From assembly GCA_023205875.1 (NCBI GenBank), contig CP060754.1, positions 434,001 to 498,000 on the forward strand: a stretch of DNA of 64,000 bases, written 5' to 3'. The translations under genes were made by a program, and so were the position numbers. The DNA comes from Chloropicon primus. Taxonomy: Eukaryota; Chlorophyta; Chloropicophyceae; Chloropicales; Chloropicaceae. Under the pieces are notes generated by a model. The model saw only the letters and a list, made by a program, of their open reading frames with translations. It was not told the DNA's origin and made no database searches. This document shows positions 28,489 through 37,471 of this stretch, piece by piece (position 1 is the stretch's first letter; the number at the start of each line of letters is the position of its first letter).

Positions 28489-29937
28489 TCACGAGTAGCC
28501 CCTCAGATCTCTGGACTCGAGCACCTTTGAGAGCGCCAGCATGAATGCCGCGGTTCTCATGGTCACGTTCTTGGTCTGGTGAATATCCCAGATCTGCTCG
28601 AACGAGTCTCTCATCTTCTCCTCAAGCTTTTGGTTGACTTCGGCCTCCGACCACTTGAACTCCTGCATGTTCTGCACCCACTCCATGTAACTCACTGCCA
28701 CACCTCCTCCGTTGGCATAAATATCAGGAAGAATCTTGATTCCCCTTTCGTTCAGCACATTGTCTCCCTCTGGCCTGGTTGGCCCGTTCGCGGCCTCGAC
28801 GATGTACTTGCACTTCATTTTCTGCGCCACGGAGTCGTCGATGACGGCACCAAGAGCGGCGGGGATGAAGACGTCGCACTCCACCTCGAAGATGGTCTCG
28901 CCAGGAATGATCGAGTTTCCAGAGTGCGCGTACTCTAGAATGCTCTTCCCCTCGCCAACGTGCTTGACGAGGCCCTTGATGTCGATGCCGTCCTTGTTGT
29001 AGAGGCAGCCATCAATGTCGCTCACGCCCACCACCTTGCCCCCGTGCTCCTCAAGGAGCTTGACGGCGTGGCTTCCGACGTTTCCGAAACCTTGGATCGC
29101 GAAGGTCTTCCCCTCGATGCTGCCGTAGCCATCTGCCTCGAGGAGGTTCCTTATCGCGTAGAAGACTCCCCTTCCAGTGGCAGCCTCCCTTCCGAGACTT
29201 CCGTGGAGGTTCACGGGCTTTCCGGTCACCACGGCTGGGGAGAACCCCATGTACTTGGAGTACTCGTCGAAGAACCAGGCCATCTCCCGGGCTCCCGTGT
29301 TCATGTCGGGCGCGGGGATGTCGGAGTGAGGTCCGATGACCCCGCGGAAGCTGTGAACGAGCTTCCTGGTGAGCTTCTCCAACTCGTTCTCGCTCAACGT
29401 GGACGGGTCCACGGTGACTCCGCCCTTCGCCCCGCCGAACGGGATGTCCATCACGGCCGTTTTCCTGTTGTTGTTTCAGAATGGAGGCAGGGCAGAGAAA
29501 AACCTTGTCAGTCAGCCCGGAGAGAGACAGAGAGAGAGAGAGAGAGGAGTCGAAAGGAAGACCATGTCATCAGGGACTCACCATGTCATCAGGGACGCCA
29601 GGGACCTCACGTCGTCGAGGTCACATTGGGGGTGGTAGCGAATACCGCCCTTGTACGGCCCGCGGGCGTTGTCGTGCTGGACCCGATAGGCCTCGAACGT
29701 CTGGATCTCGTTGTTGTCATTGAGGATGGTCAACTGCACGCACAACTCCCTGCGCGGAGTCACCAGCGCCTTCTCGAACCGCTGCGGGAGGTTGAGCTCC
29801 TTCAGGGCCTGCTGAATGTAGGTGTTGGTGTCCTGGGCGTGCGAGGAGAGCGACCTCGCCCACGCCTGGCCCAAGCATGCCGCCACCGGGGCCGTGACCC
29901 CCCGAAAACCCGCCAAATGCAACGCAGATGTCAACAT
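28489..29937 (-). CDS. GDH: Mitochondrial NAD(P)-glutamate dehydrogenase (2 exons)
   Basis: Exons 29937-29582 and 29464-28489 (117-nt intron, phase 2) give 443 aa. The N-terminus (about 30 residues, Arg/Ala/Ser-rich) is a presequence. Then come the substrate-domain motifs GPYKGGIRYHP and LMTWKTAVMDIPFGGAKGG (the join falls at the Trp codon and restores this motif), PAPDMNTG, and the nucleotide-binding fold with AIQGFGNVGSHA. The sequence type is that of plant GDH and small hexameric enzymes (about 410-450 aa). It interconverts glutamate with 2-oxoglutarate plus ammonium. The Asp after the second beta strand (VVGVSDIDG) suggests NAD preference, which is an inference. Confidence 0.92.
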
Positions 29938-30325
29938 GTCACTTTGCCTTTTTTTTTAAGACCCAAAACCCTTCGCCCAAGCGCGCTCAGCTCCCTTCCT
30001 GGCCCGAAACCCGTCCCCGCGGCTCCCTGCGTCTGACCCCCGTCGCCTCGGTCGAACCTCTCGTCGTCCAACCTCTGTCGCGTCAATCGTCGTCCCTTCT
30101 GCCTAAACCGGCTGACGAAGCGCAGATTCCGCTGCCTAGTCATCTTTTTAGGTCAATCTCCAGGTCAGGGAAGGGTGACTAAGACGACGCAGATCTTGAG
30201 ATCCCATACCCGTTTTTGGGTATACTTGATGCAGAAGGAAAAAGGGCCAAGTGAGGGGAACCAATGTTACAAAAAAGTCCAGTCAAGTTTCCTTTTTATT
30301 GCCCCGCCTTCCACCCCTCGCTCCC
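29938..30325. other. Spacer with GDH promoter and KCS 3' end
   Basis: No gene seen. A run of nine T lies at about 29950-29958 and a TGTAA (minus strand) at 30267-30271. Confidence 0.5.
30267..30271 (-). terminator. TGTAA polyadenylation-like signal after KCS
   Basis: TGTAA on the minus strand 55 bp past the KCS stop. Confidence 0.5.
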
Positions 30326-31921
30326 TCAGGGGTCGGCCCAGGCGGGGTGCTGGCTGTCGATGGTCCTCAGGGCCTGCCAGACCGCGGAGTTGCACTTGAA
30401 CCCGCTGCCAAAGGCGATCTGCCACACGCGGTCGCCGTAGCCGACCTGGCCCTCGTGCTCCGACCAGGCGAGCTCGTACCAGATCGACGCGGAGGAGGTG
30501 TTGCCGTAGTGGAAGAGGGCCTGCCTCGAGGGCCTCACGAGGTCATCGGTGAGCTTGAGGTTCTCCTGGAGGGCGTCGATCACCCCCCTGCCGCCCGCGT
30601 GGATACAAAAGTGGTCGAAAGCCTTCTTGAAGTCCGGGATGTAGGCCTTGATCTTCAGCTTGAGGACCTTCCTCTGCACGAGGTTGAGGAAGAACCTTGC
30701 CTGCTCCGTCAGGGGCAGCACGAGGGGCCCGAGGGTGGTAATATTAACTTTCAGGGACTCCCCCGCGATCGCCATCAGGCTCTTGTCCAGCTTGACCCCC
30801 ACGATGCCGTCGGGGTCCTCCTTCTGGAACACGCAGTTGTAGGACGCGTCGTCCGCGCCCTTGTGGGTGCGAACCACGTGAAGCAGCTGGTACTTGGCCC
30901 TCCAGTAGTCCCTCCTCTTGTTGGAGAGGAGCGAGGCCGCGCCGCCCACGCGGAACAGCATGTTGGGGATCAACATGCTCTTCTGGGTCCCGAGGTAAAA
31001 GTTCTGGGTGATGTTCTCCGTGCTCACCACGAGGGCGTTCGCGTTCTTGTGGTGCTGGAGCAGGTCCCTGGCCAGGTTGACCGCGATCACCCCCGCGCTG
31101 CAGCCCATTCCGGACAGGTTGTACGACTGGATGTTGCTCCTCATCTTGAACTTGTTCACGATCATCGCGGTCATGGACGGGGTCGGGTTGAACAGGCTGC
31201 AGTTGACGATGAGGATGTCGATGTCCTTGGGCTTGACCCCAGTCTTCCCCAGCAGGTCCTCCACCAGCGTGAAGAGCACGACCTCAGCCTCCTTCCTCGA
31301 GTTCTCCAGGGTCGCCTCCTGGGACAGGTCGGTGATCCCGGGCGGCAAGTAGGTCCCCTCCGCGGTCACCCCGGCGTTCTTCTGGATCTTGTGCAGCATG
31401 AAGTCCATCGAGCTCTGCACGACATCCTTCTTGTGGTTCTTCGACAGCCTGAACCTGGCCAAGTGCGTCAGCTCCTTGATGCTCACCTTCCAGTCCTTGG
31501 GCGGGTGGAGCACCGAGAAGTCGACGAGGTACACCGGGGTCCTCCTGGCGAACAGGTAGGCCGCGACCCCGAAGGCGAGGGCCACCGAGAGCGCGATCGT
31601 GTGGAGCATGCTGCCCTGGACCTGCGTCTTCACCGCGGTCTCCCACAGGTTGGAGATCTCGCCGGACTCGGTCATCCGAAGGAGCTGGACCCCCACCGCC
31701 GCGAGGCCCACGAGGGTCGCGAACACGAACAAGTTCCTCGACAGGAGCCGGTACCCGTGCCTCACGTACTTCATCGCGACTTCCGCCCGGAAGTCCGGCA
31801 GGCTCAGCAACAGCCTCCTGCGGGGGGACCCGGACCTCGACCACTCGCTCCCGCTCCCCTCGGAGTCCGAGGACGAGGAGGAGCCCCCGCTCCTCGCTGG
31901 ATACCCAGCGCGCAACGACAT
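30326..31921 (-). CDS. KCS: 3-ketoacyl-CoA synthase, FAE1 type (fatty acid elongase condensing enzyme)
   Basis: Intronless, 531 aa. Two hydrophobic segments near residues 60-130 anchor it in the ER. The FAE1/CUT1 domain begins near VYLVDFSVLHPPKDW. Active-site Cys is in GMGCSAGVIA (about residue 273), the His in FCIHAGGRGVID (~439) and the Asn in HYGNTSSAS (~471); all three are present. ENITQNFYLG and MLFRVGGAA are further family blocks. It condenses malonyl-CoA with an acyl-CoA as the first step of very-long-chain elongation. Family membership supports a plant-like membrane elongase. The N-terminal 45 residues (Ser/Gly/Arg) are variable. Confidence 0.92.
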   Translation of the reverse strand: MSLRAGYPARSGGSSSSSDSEGSGSEWSRSGSPRRRLLLSLPDFRAEVAMKYVRHGYRLLSRNLFVFATLVGLAAVGVQLLRMTESGEISNLWETAVKTQVQGSMLHTIALSVALAFGVAAYLFARRTPVYLVDFSVLHPPKDWKVSIKELTHLARFRLSKNHKKDVVQSSMDFMLHKIQKNAGVTAEGTYLPPGITDLSQEATLENSRKEAEVVLFTLVEDLLGKTGVKPKDIDILIVNCSLFNPTPSMTAMIVNKFKMRSNIQSYNLSGMGCSAGVIAVNLARDLLQHHKNANALVVSTENITQNFYLGTQKSMLIPNMLFRVGGAASLLSNKRRDYWRAKYQLLHVVRTHKGADDASYNCVFQKEDPDGIVGVKLDKSLMAIAGESLKVNITTLGPLVLPLTEQARFFLNLVQRKVLKLKIKAYIPDFKKAFDHFCIHAGGRGVIDALQENLKLTDDLVRPSRQALFHYGNTSSASIWYELAWSEHEGQVGYGDRVWQIAFGSGFKCNSAVWQALRTIDSQHPAWADP

Positions 31922-32434
31922 GACTGCTCTCTTTCACTCGCTCCGCTCCGACGACAACGACGACGCGATTCCGCGATGATTCCGTCTCCCGAAAGCCCCC
32001 GAAAGCCGCCCGCGCCGCCCGTGACCACCCGCTCGCTCGCTCTCCGACCCTCGATCTGGCTCCGCGAGCAGCGTTACAGTAGTGTGTGATCTGATGCGAC
32101 CCCCTGAGCCGTCCACTCCAGCCCAGGCCCTCCTCTTTCTGTGATCAAATTTTATCGGAAAGGTGGGATTTCCACTCGCGACGAGCCCGAAGGAGGAGGG
32201 AGGTCGTCCCAAGGGAAGGAAACAGAAAGCAGAAAGAGAAGCAGAAGCAGAAGCGAAGCAGTCACGATTATGGTTGGGATTGCCTTATTTACTTGGCGCG
32301 CCAAGCGCCCGCCCTCCTCTGCGTTGTCCCAAAGTTCAAGAAGCAGTCAGTTTGCCCCGGGCGTTACCCTCCTGTCCTGCCTGGCCATCCTCCGTCGTGG
32401 TCCAACGCGCGCAAAATAATGCTCCTCCCCGCGC
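31922..32434. other. Spacer holding the KCS promoter and Twinkle 3' end
   Basis: About 510 bp; no coding pattern on either strand. A purine-rich GAAGCAGAAG-type stretch lies at 32220-32265. Confidence 0.5.
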
Positions 32435-34675
32435 TCAGTCCTCCCCAGGGTCCTCCATCACGTACCGCCCGGACCGCCTGTCGTAGTACAGGGTGCAGTC
32501 CCCGATGTGGCCCGCGGCCTTGTTCCTGACCTTCCTCACGAAAATCTGGGCCGCCCTCATGGAGGCCGGGTCGCTCGTGTCCCTGCTCCTGTGGATGACG
32601 AGGCCGTTGTCCGCCTTGTTGATGAAGTGGGCCGACCCGCTGATGTCGTACAGGTCGGGGGCCTCGCCCTTCCAGTTCTGCAGCTGCTTGGGGTGGGCCA
32701 CGAACCACACGTGGCAGTCGTAGTGCTGGGCGAAGCGCTTGATCTTCGTGAGCATCTGGCTCACGTACTCCGTCTCCGACCGGCTGTCCGGCCTCTGGTG
32801 GTCCAGCTCGTTGTACGGGTCGATCACCAGGCCCCTAATGCCGTACCTCATGACGGCCGCCTTGCCGATGTCCAGAATCCAGTCGATGTTGGGCAGCATC
32901 TCGTCCTCGTGCCTGATGAGGAAGAACCTCTCGCTGAGCCACTCCAGACCGGCCTCCACCTCCTCCTGCGACATCCTCTTCTCCCCGCGGGCGTAAGGGG
33001 CGTCGAAGAAGGGCTTGCCGACGTGCTTCTCCAGAAGCTGCCTGCCGTGCTCCCGCACCTTCTTCTCCATGCTGCACAGGGCGAAGCACCACCCGGAGTT
33101 GGTGGCGATGTTGTACAAGAGAGCGTCTATCCACTCGCTCTTTCCCGAGTTCGGCACGCCGGTGACGATGGTCAGCTCCCCCGGGACGACCCTGTAGCAC
33201 TCGTCGACGTTCGACCACCCCGTGGAGACCCCCCTCCTCTCGTCCGCGTCCTTGAGACCGTAGTAGCTCAAGATGTCGTCCTGGAACATCTTGAAGTCGA
33301 AGAGCCCCCTGATGGGGAAGGCCTCCGGGGCGTCGAGGACCGCCTGCATGCCCGCGACCCCGTGCCTCTGGAGCGTGTCGTTGGCGTCCTTGCAGCCCTC
33401 CGGCCACTTGAGCGACCAGCACCTCTCCTTGCCAAGCCTGCGGGCGAGCTCCTCCCCGAGTGCCTGCCCGGGCTCGTCCGAGTCCGTGCCGATCAAGATC
33501 CTCGACGCGTAGTCGAGCTGAGTCCTGCAGTTCCAGATGTACGAGAACTTCTTGTCCTCCTCGGCGGAGGCGGGCACCCCGTTCTCCGAGACCTTGCTCG
33601 GAGCCCCGTCCGGCACGGACACGCAGTTGCTGAACCCCGCCTGCTGCAGAGCCAGCTTGTCGCACTCCCCCTCCACGATGATGATCGTGCTCTCGTTGAC
33701 GATGTCGTCCAGGCCGAACAAGACTTTCTTGGCGCCCTTGACCTGCCAGAAGACCTTCTCGTCCGCCAGCCTGTACTTGATGTTCACGAGCTCCCCGTTC
33801 TCGTAGTACGGAAAGGCCACCGCCAGGGCGTTGTGGCCCTTCTGCGGGCACATCGTCCACTCGGCCTGCACCTTGCTCCTGTCCAGAGTCTCCTTGCTGA
33901 TCCCCCTCTTGGTGAAGAAGTGGAGAACCTGGGGCGGAAGCACGGGCAGGAACTTCGGGCGCGGCACGGCATAGCTGTCCTTCTTGCTCCCGCGCAGAGG
34001 CACCAGGTTCTGGTCGGGCAGGCCCCCCTGCTTCGACTTGGGGGAGCTCGACGAGCCCGCAAAGTTCCCGCTCCCCCCCCGGAAGCCGCAAGACCCCCGG
34101 AAGCAGTGGTACACGAACTCCCCGTCCTCCTTGATGGTGACGCTCAGGCTCTTCTCCTTGTCGGTCCCCCCGAGGCACTTGGGGCAGGACGTCCTCTGCG
34201 TGCCCGGGCCGTACTGGCTGAGGTTGATCCCGGCCTCCAGGAGCATGTCTCGCACCGGCACGGCCACCGGCCTGCCACCCCCCTGCTGCCGCCGATTCCC
34301 CGCGCCCCTCTGCTGAAAGTCCCCAACCAACTGCTGCGAGGCCCCGGACGGCTTCCTCGCGGACCCCCCGCCGTAGCTGCCTCCTCCCCTTCCTCCAGGC
34401 CCCCCCGCGCTCTGGGCGTTCTGGGCGTTCTGGTACTGGTTTCGATAAGGGCTCGGCTTGCTCGCCGCCCGCGGCCTGATCTGCTGCTGCTTCCAGCCCC
34501 CATTTCCCGATGGCGGCCTCGAGCCACTCCCGCCAGAGGACGCGGCGCACCTGAAGGGTACCCTCGCCATCCCAATTCTTCGCGGCAGGAGGCCGAGCGC
34601 AGAAGAATTCTTGCGTCTTCCGATCGTCGCAACGTTCTGCAGGCAGAGAAGCACCCCGAGAACACCTCTACTCAT
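32435..34675 (-). CDS. TWINKLE: Twinkle-type organellar primase-helicase
   Basis: From the ATG at 34675 the chain has 746 aa, starting with an organelle presequence and a Gln/Gly-rich linker. The primase half has a zinc-binding region (CPKC, later HCFRGSCGF; about 160-200) and a TOPRIM fold (IIIVEGECDKLAL; GTDSDEPG). The helicase half is a RecA/DnaB ring ATPase with Walker A TGVPNSGKSEW (about residue 508), EMLPNIDWILDI and a Walker-B-like GLVIDPYNELDHQR. Plant Twinkle has both activities and serves mitochondria and plastids, unlike animal Twinkle, which lost primase. The intact Cys set suggests primase competence here. It lies head-to-head with the CHI-like gene, 309 bp apart. Confidence 0.88.
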   Translation of the reverse strand: MSRGVLGVLLCLQNVATIGRRKNSSALGLLPRRIGMARVPFRCAASSGGSGSRPPSGNGGWKQQQIRPRAASKPSPYRNQYQNAQNAQSAGGPGGRGGGSYGGGSARKPSGASQQLVGDFQQRGAGNRRQQGGGRPVAVPVRDMLLEAGINLSQYGPGTQRTSCPKCLGGTDKEKSLSVTIKEDGEFVYHCFRGSCGFRGGSGNFAGSSSSPKSKQGGLPDQNLVPLRGSKKDSYAVPRPKFLPVLPPQVLHFFTKRGISKETLDRSKVQAEWTMCPQKGHNALAVAFPYYENGELVNIKYRLADEKVFWQVKGAKKVLFGLDDIVNESTIIIVEGECDKLALQQAGFSNCVSVPDGAPSKVSENGVPASAEEDKKFSYIWNCRTQLDYASRILIGTDSDEPGQALGEELARRLGKERCWSLKWPEGCKDANDTLQRHGVAGMQAVLDAPEAFPIRGLFDFKMFQDDILSYYGLKDADERRGVSTGWSNVDECYRVVPGELTIVTGVPNSGKSEWIDALLYNIATNSGWCFALCSMEKKVREHGRQLLEKHVGKPFFDAPYARGEKRMSQEEVEAGLEWLSERFFLIRHEDEMLPNIDWILDIGKAAVMRYGIRGLVIDPYNELDHQRPDSRSETEYVSQMLTKIKRFAQHYDCHVWFVAHPKQLQNWKGEAPDLYDISGSAHFINKADNGLVIHRSRDTSDPASMRAAQIFVRKVRNKAAGHIGDCTLYYDRRSGRYVMEDPGED

Positions 34676-34984
34676 TCCAACACCACGCGTGGCATGTGTT
34701 TTTTGTGCCCGTCGCGCGCGTGCGTCCCGAGTCAAGCCAAGCCAAGCAAGCTAAGCAACTCCTCTCCTCCTCCTCCTCCTCCTGGTCGGTCTCGGTCTTC
34801 TTCTTCCCCCCCCGGTCTCTCGGCTCTGTCCAGGCTCCCAGCCGGGGAAAATCCAAAATCCTTGGGCATAACGCTTCAGACGAGGGGACGGCGGTGATCG
34901 AGACAGAGTGAGAGTTTTTGCGCGTTCCGTTGGTTGCGACGAGTGGGTGGGGTGATTGATTGCGCAGGCGCAGGCACCGGCGGC

Positions 34985-35806
34985 ATGAGTTTCCTGAAGA
35001 AGAAGTATTCGTTGACGACCGCCCTCGCGGAGAAGCTCAGGCTCACGTCGTTGTCGTCTTCGGGCTCGAAGAAGGGTTCTGTGTACGCGGAGGAGTACGT
35101 GAGCGACGAGGAGGCGTCGGCCCGGGACTCTCTCTCGCCCTCGGCGGACGAGGACGCGAAGTTCAAGAGGGAGGCCAAGACGAAGGCGAGGTACCCCGTG
35201 GAGCTCGACCTCTCGGAGGTGGACGGGCGCCTGGGCACGCCGCTGTCCTTCGTGGGCGCGGGCCTGCGCTCGGAGACCTTCATGACGGTGGAGTTCTGGA
35301 TCTACACCATCGGCCTGTACGTGGAGCCCTCCAAGACCTTCTCCGCGCTGGGGAAGTACGCGGGCTGCGAGGCGGGGACCCTCCACGGGAACAGGGACTT
35401 CTGCGAGGACCTCATCGCCATGAAGGACGTCACGAGGGTGCTGAGGTTCGTGATCACCCTGCCGGGCCTCAAGGCCGGGATCGTCGTGTCTCAGTTCGAC
35501 AAGGTCCTGCTCCCCAAGATGAAGAAGAAGGGGAAGGAGGACAACTACAGGTTCATCATGGAGAACATGGGGAAGGCAAAGTTCAAGAAGGGCACCAAGA
35601 TGCTCCTGACCCTCGGCGGGGACGGCACGGTCACCTGCATCTGCGACGGGGAGGTCCTCGGCTCGGTGACCTGCCAGACTCTGTGCCGATCGATCATGGA
35701 GATCTATGTTGGCGACTCCCCGGTCTCGGAGGACATCAAGGAGAAGATCTGCAACGGTCTTCACGCAACCGTCTTGCAGGAGGAGAAGAAGGGGGAAGAG
35801 GAGTGA
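34985..35806 (+). CDS. Chalcone-isomerase-fold protein (fatty-acid-binding/CHI-like)
   Basis: Single frame, 273 aa from ATG 34985. The N-terminal 80 residues are Ser/Lys/Asp-rich and disordered. The fold-defining block follows: VGAGLRSETFMTVEFWIYTIGLYVE.. (quoted core GAGLRSETFM and YTIGLYVE), then VLRFVITLPGLKAG, and an ending that matches the chalcone isomerase-like family (LTLGGDGTVTCICDGE; ICNGLHATVL). I do not see evidence for flavonoid chemistry. Plastid members (FAP) bind fatty acids, while CHI-like fungal and protist relatives are uncharacterised. No convincing transit peptide is seen. The role is therefore inferred as lipid binding at low certainty; the fold assignment is firmer. Confidence 0.7.
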   Translation: MSFLKKKYSLTTALAEKLRLTSLSSSGSKKGSVYAEEYVSDEEASARDSLSPSADEDAKFKREAKTKARYPVELDLSEVDGRLGTPLSFVGAGLRSETFMTVEFWIYTIGLYVEPSKTFSALGKYAGCEAGTLHGNRDFCEDLIAMKDVTRVLRFVITLPGLKAGIVVSQFDKVLLPKMKKKGKEDNYRFIMENMGKAKFKKGTKMLLTLGGDGTVTCICDGEVLGSVTCQTLCRSIMEIYVGDSPVSEDIKEKICNGLHATVLQEEKKGEEE

Positions 35807-35906
35807 GAGGACTCGGCGACCCTTTCCAACGCCTCACGCACACAAACAAACAAACAAACAATGATTCTTTTTGTATTTGCGTCGCAGGACCTCTGGCACT
35901 CTTATT

Positions 35907-37230
35907 CTATCTCAGCTTCGGCTTCTTCGAACTTCCTCCCTCCTCGCTCTCCGCCATGCCGTCGAAATCATCCTCGAAGTCGATCTCCCCGTGGGCCTCC
36001 CTCTCGAGCATGATTTCGAGGGCCTCGTCCAGCATGTCGTCCTCGTCGCTCTCGGCGTCGTCGGCTTGGTCCGACTGCCCCGCCGCCGCGTCCTCGTGCT
36101 CCTGGACCGCCCTCGCGAACTCCTTCTTCGTGTTCACGAAATAGTCCTCGTCGAACAGAGCGCTGTCGCCCGAGAAGACTTTGTAGAACGAGTAGAACAG
36201 CTGCTTCTCCGTGGGAAACCTTTCAAAGTACGATATCATTTGGGCGCACACCAGGGCCAGCCTGACCCGGAAGCCCGGCAGCTTCGACCCAGCCTGCAAC
36301 TTCTCCTGGCCCCTGAGGTAAGGCTTCTCGTACGCGGGATCAGAGAAGCCGATGGATATGGACAGCCTCGGCGACTCGGGCGTCCCCCTCTCCGCCTCCT
36401 TGGCCGTCGCCCTTCTACCTTGGGAGCCCCCTGCGTTGCCAAAGTTCAAAGGACGAGCGAGCAGTCAGCAAAGTGCGTCAGTGTGATCATCGCAAGGATC
36501 AGCAGCAGACGCCACGCGCGCGAGAAAACTTACAGTGAATGATCCTGTGCGTGAACAGGAGAGCCCCGCCGGGGTCCGTTGGTAGGGCCCTGATGTGCTG
36601 GTACGCTTCCTTGTTCGGAAGGGCCACGGCCAAGGGGTCCTTCCCACCCTCGTCGTCCCCCTTCACGTACCCGGGGTCGTGCTGCCGAGGAATGACGTGG
36701 AGGCAGCTATTGTCAGGACTCGCCCTGGTGAGGGGCACCCAGCACGTCGTGTACATTGCCATGCCGCACTCGCGAAACGTCGCGCTCGCGTCGTCAGGTT
36801 GCCGGTCCCTGTGCGGCGAGAACCCGCCCTCCCCCGCCTCCTGGTTCACGTTCCAGGCAAGCATGTCGTACGAGATCTCGTTCTCCCCAACCGACCGCAT
36901 AAGAGTCGCCATCCTCGCAGCCAGGACCCAAGCGTCATCGTAGAGGAAGATAAAGGAGGCGGGCCAGCCGTGCTCCTTCAAAGTCTCGATCCCCTTTCTG
37001 ATCCTGCCGAAGGACTCGTCATTTAGAGGGCACAACTTCCCGGGCGCGAGCTGGCAGTACCCTTCATCGATAATGCGCTCCCGGGCGATCTGCACGTCGG
37101 TCTCGTCCACGGAGTCCAGGCTCAGCTCCTCCTCCGTGAAGCGTCTCTCGCCGTCCGGGCTTATTTTCAGACCCTCGGCGAGGTCCTGCCAGTACTCGCG
37201 GTCCTCCAGCCTCTTCGATTTGCTCTCCAT
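35907..37230 (-). CDS. Phytanoyl-CoA dioxygenase-like Fe(II)/2-oxoglutarate enzyme (2 exons)
   Basis: Exons 37230-36534 and 36430-35907 (103-nt intron, phase 1) give 406 aa. The PhyH double-stranded beta helix has its iron ligands: the HxD pair in FSPHRDRQPDD and the distal His in THRIIHWG, the latter created by the splice. Other family marks are WNVNQEAG upstream and LHVIPRQHDPGYV. The C-terminal part is acidic (ESDEDDMLDEALEI) and ends in KKPKLR, a possible nuclear signal. These enzymes hydroxylate lipids, small molecules or proteins; the substrate cannot be read from the sequence. The gene is 241 bp head-to-head with the glycosyltransferase-like gene. Confidence 0.75.
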
Positions 37231-37471
37231 CTTGGCTCGGTTGCGCTCGCCTCGATTTTCTTCATCTTGCTCGTTCGTTCCCCCGACCGATCGAAATTTT
37301 CGAGAGAGAGGAATTTTGGAAATGGAAACAAACGCCAGCGTTACCAACGAGGTGCGTTGATCACCGAAGTTCTCCGATGGAGGGGCAGGGGCGATCGGAG
37401 GCAGCAGTTTTGGGCGGAGAGGGCGCCCGCCAACGACAAGGCGTGCCTACCGATCGCTCCAGTCGTGCGCG

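Noticed and set aside
30251-32089. 612-aa plus-strand open frame opposite KCS
   Set aside because: Its translation is His/Arg/Pro/Val-rich without a domain, while the minus strand has all KCS motifs. It is an antisense frame created by GC-rich codon use.
32507-34897. 796-aa plus-strand open frame opposite Twinkle
   Set aside because: Same cause: Arg/Leu/Pro/Val-rich antisense frame over a gene with complete primase-helicase motifs.
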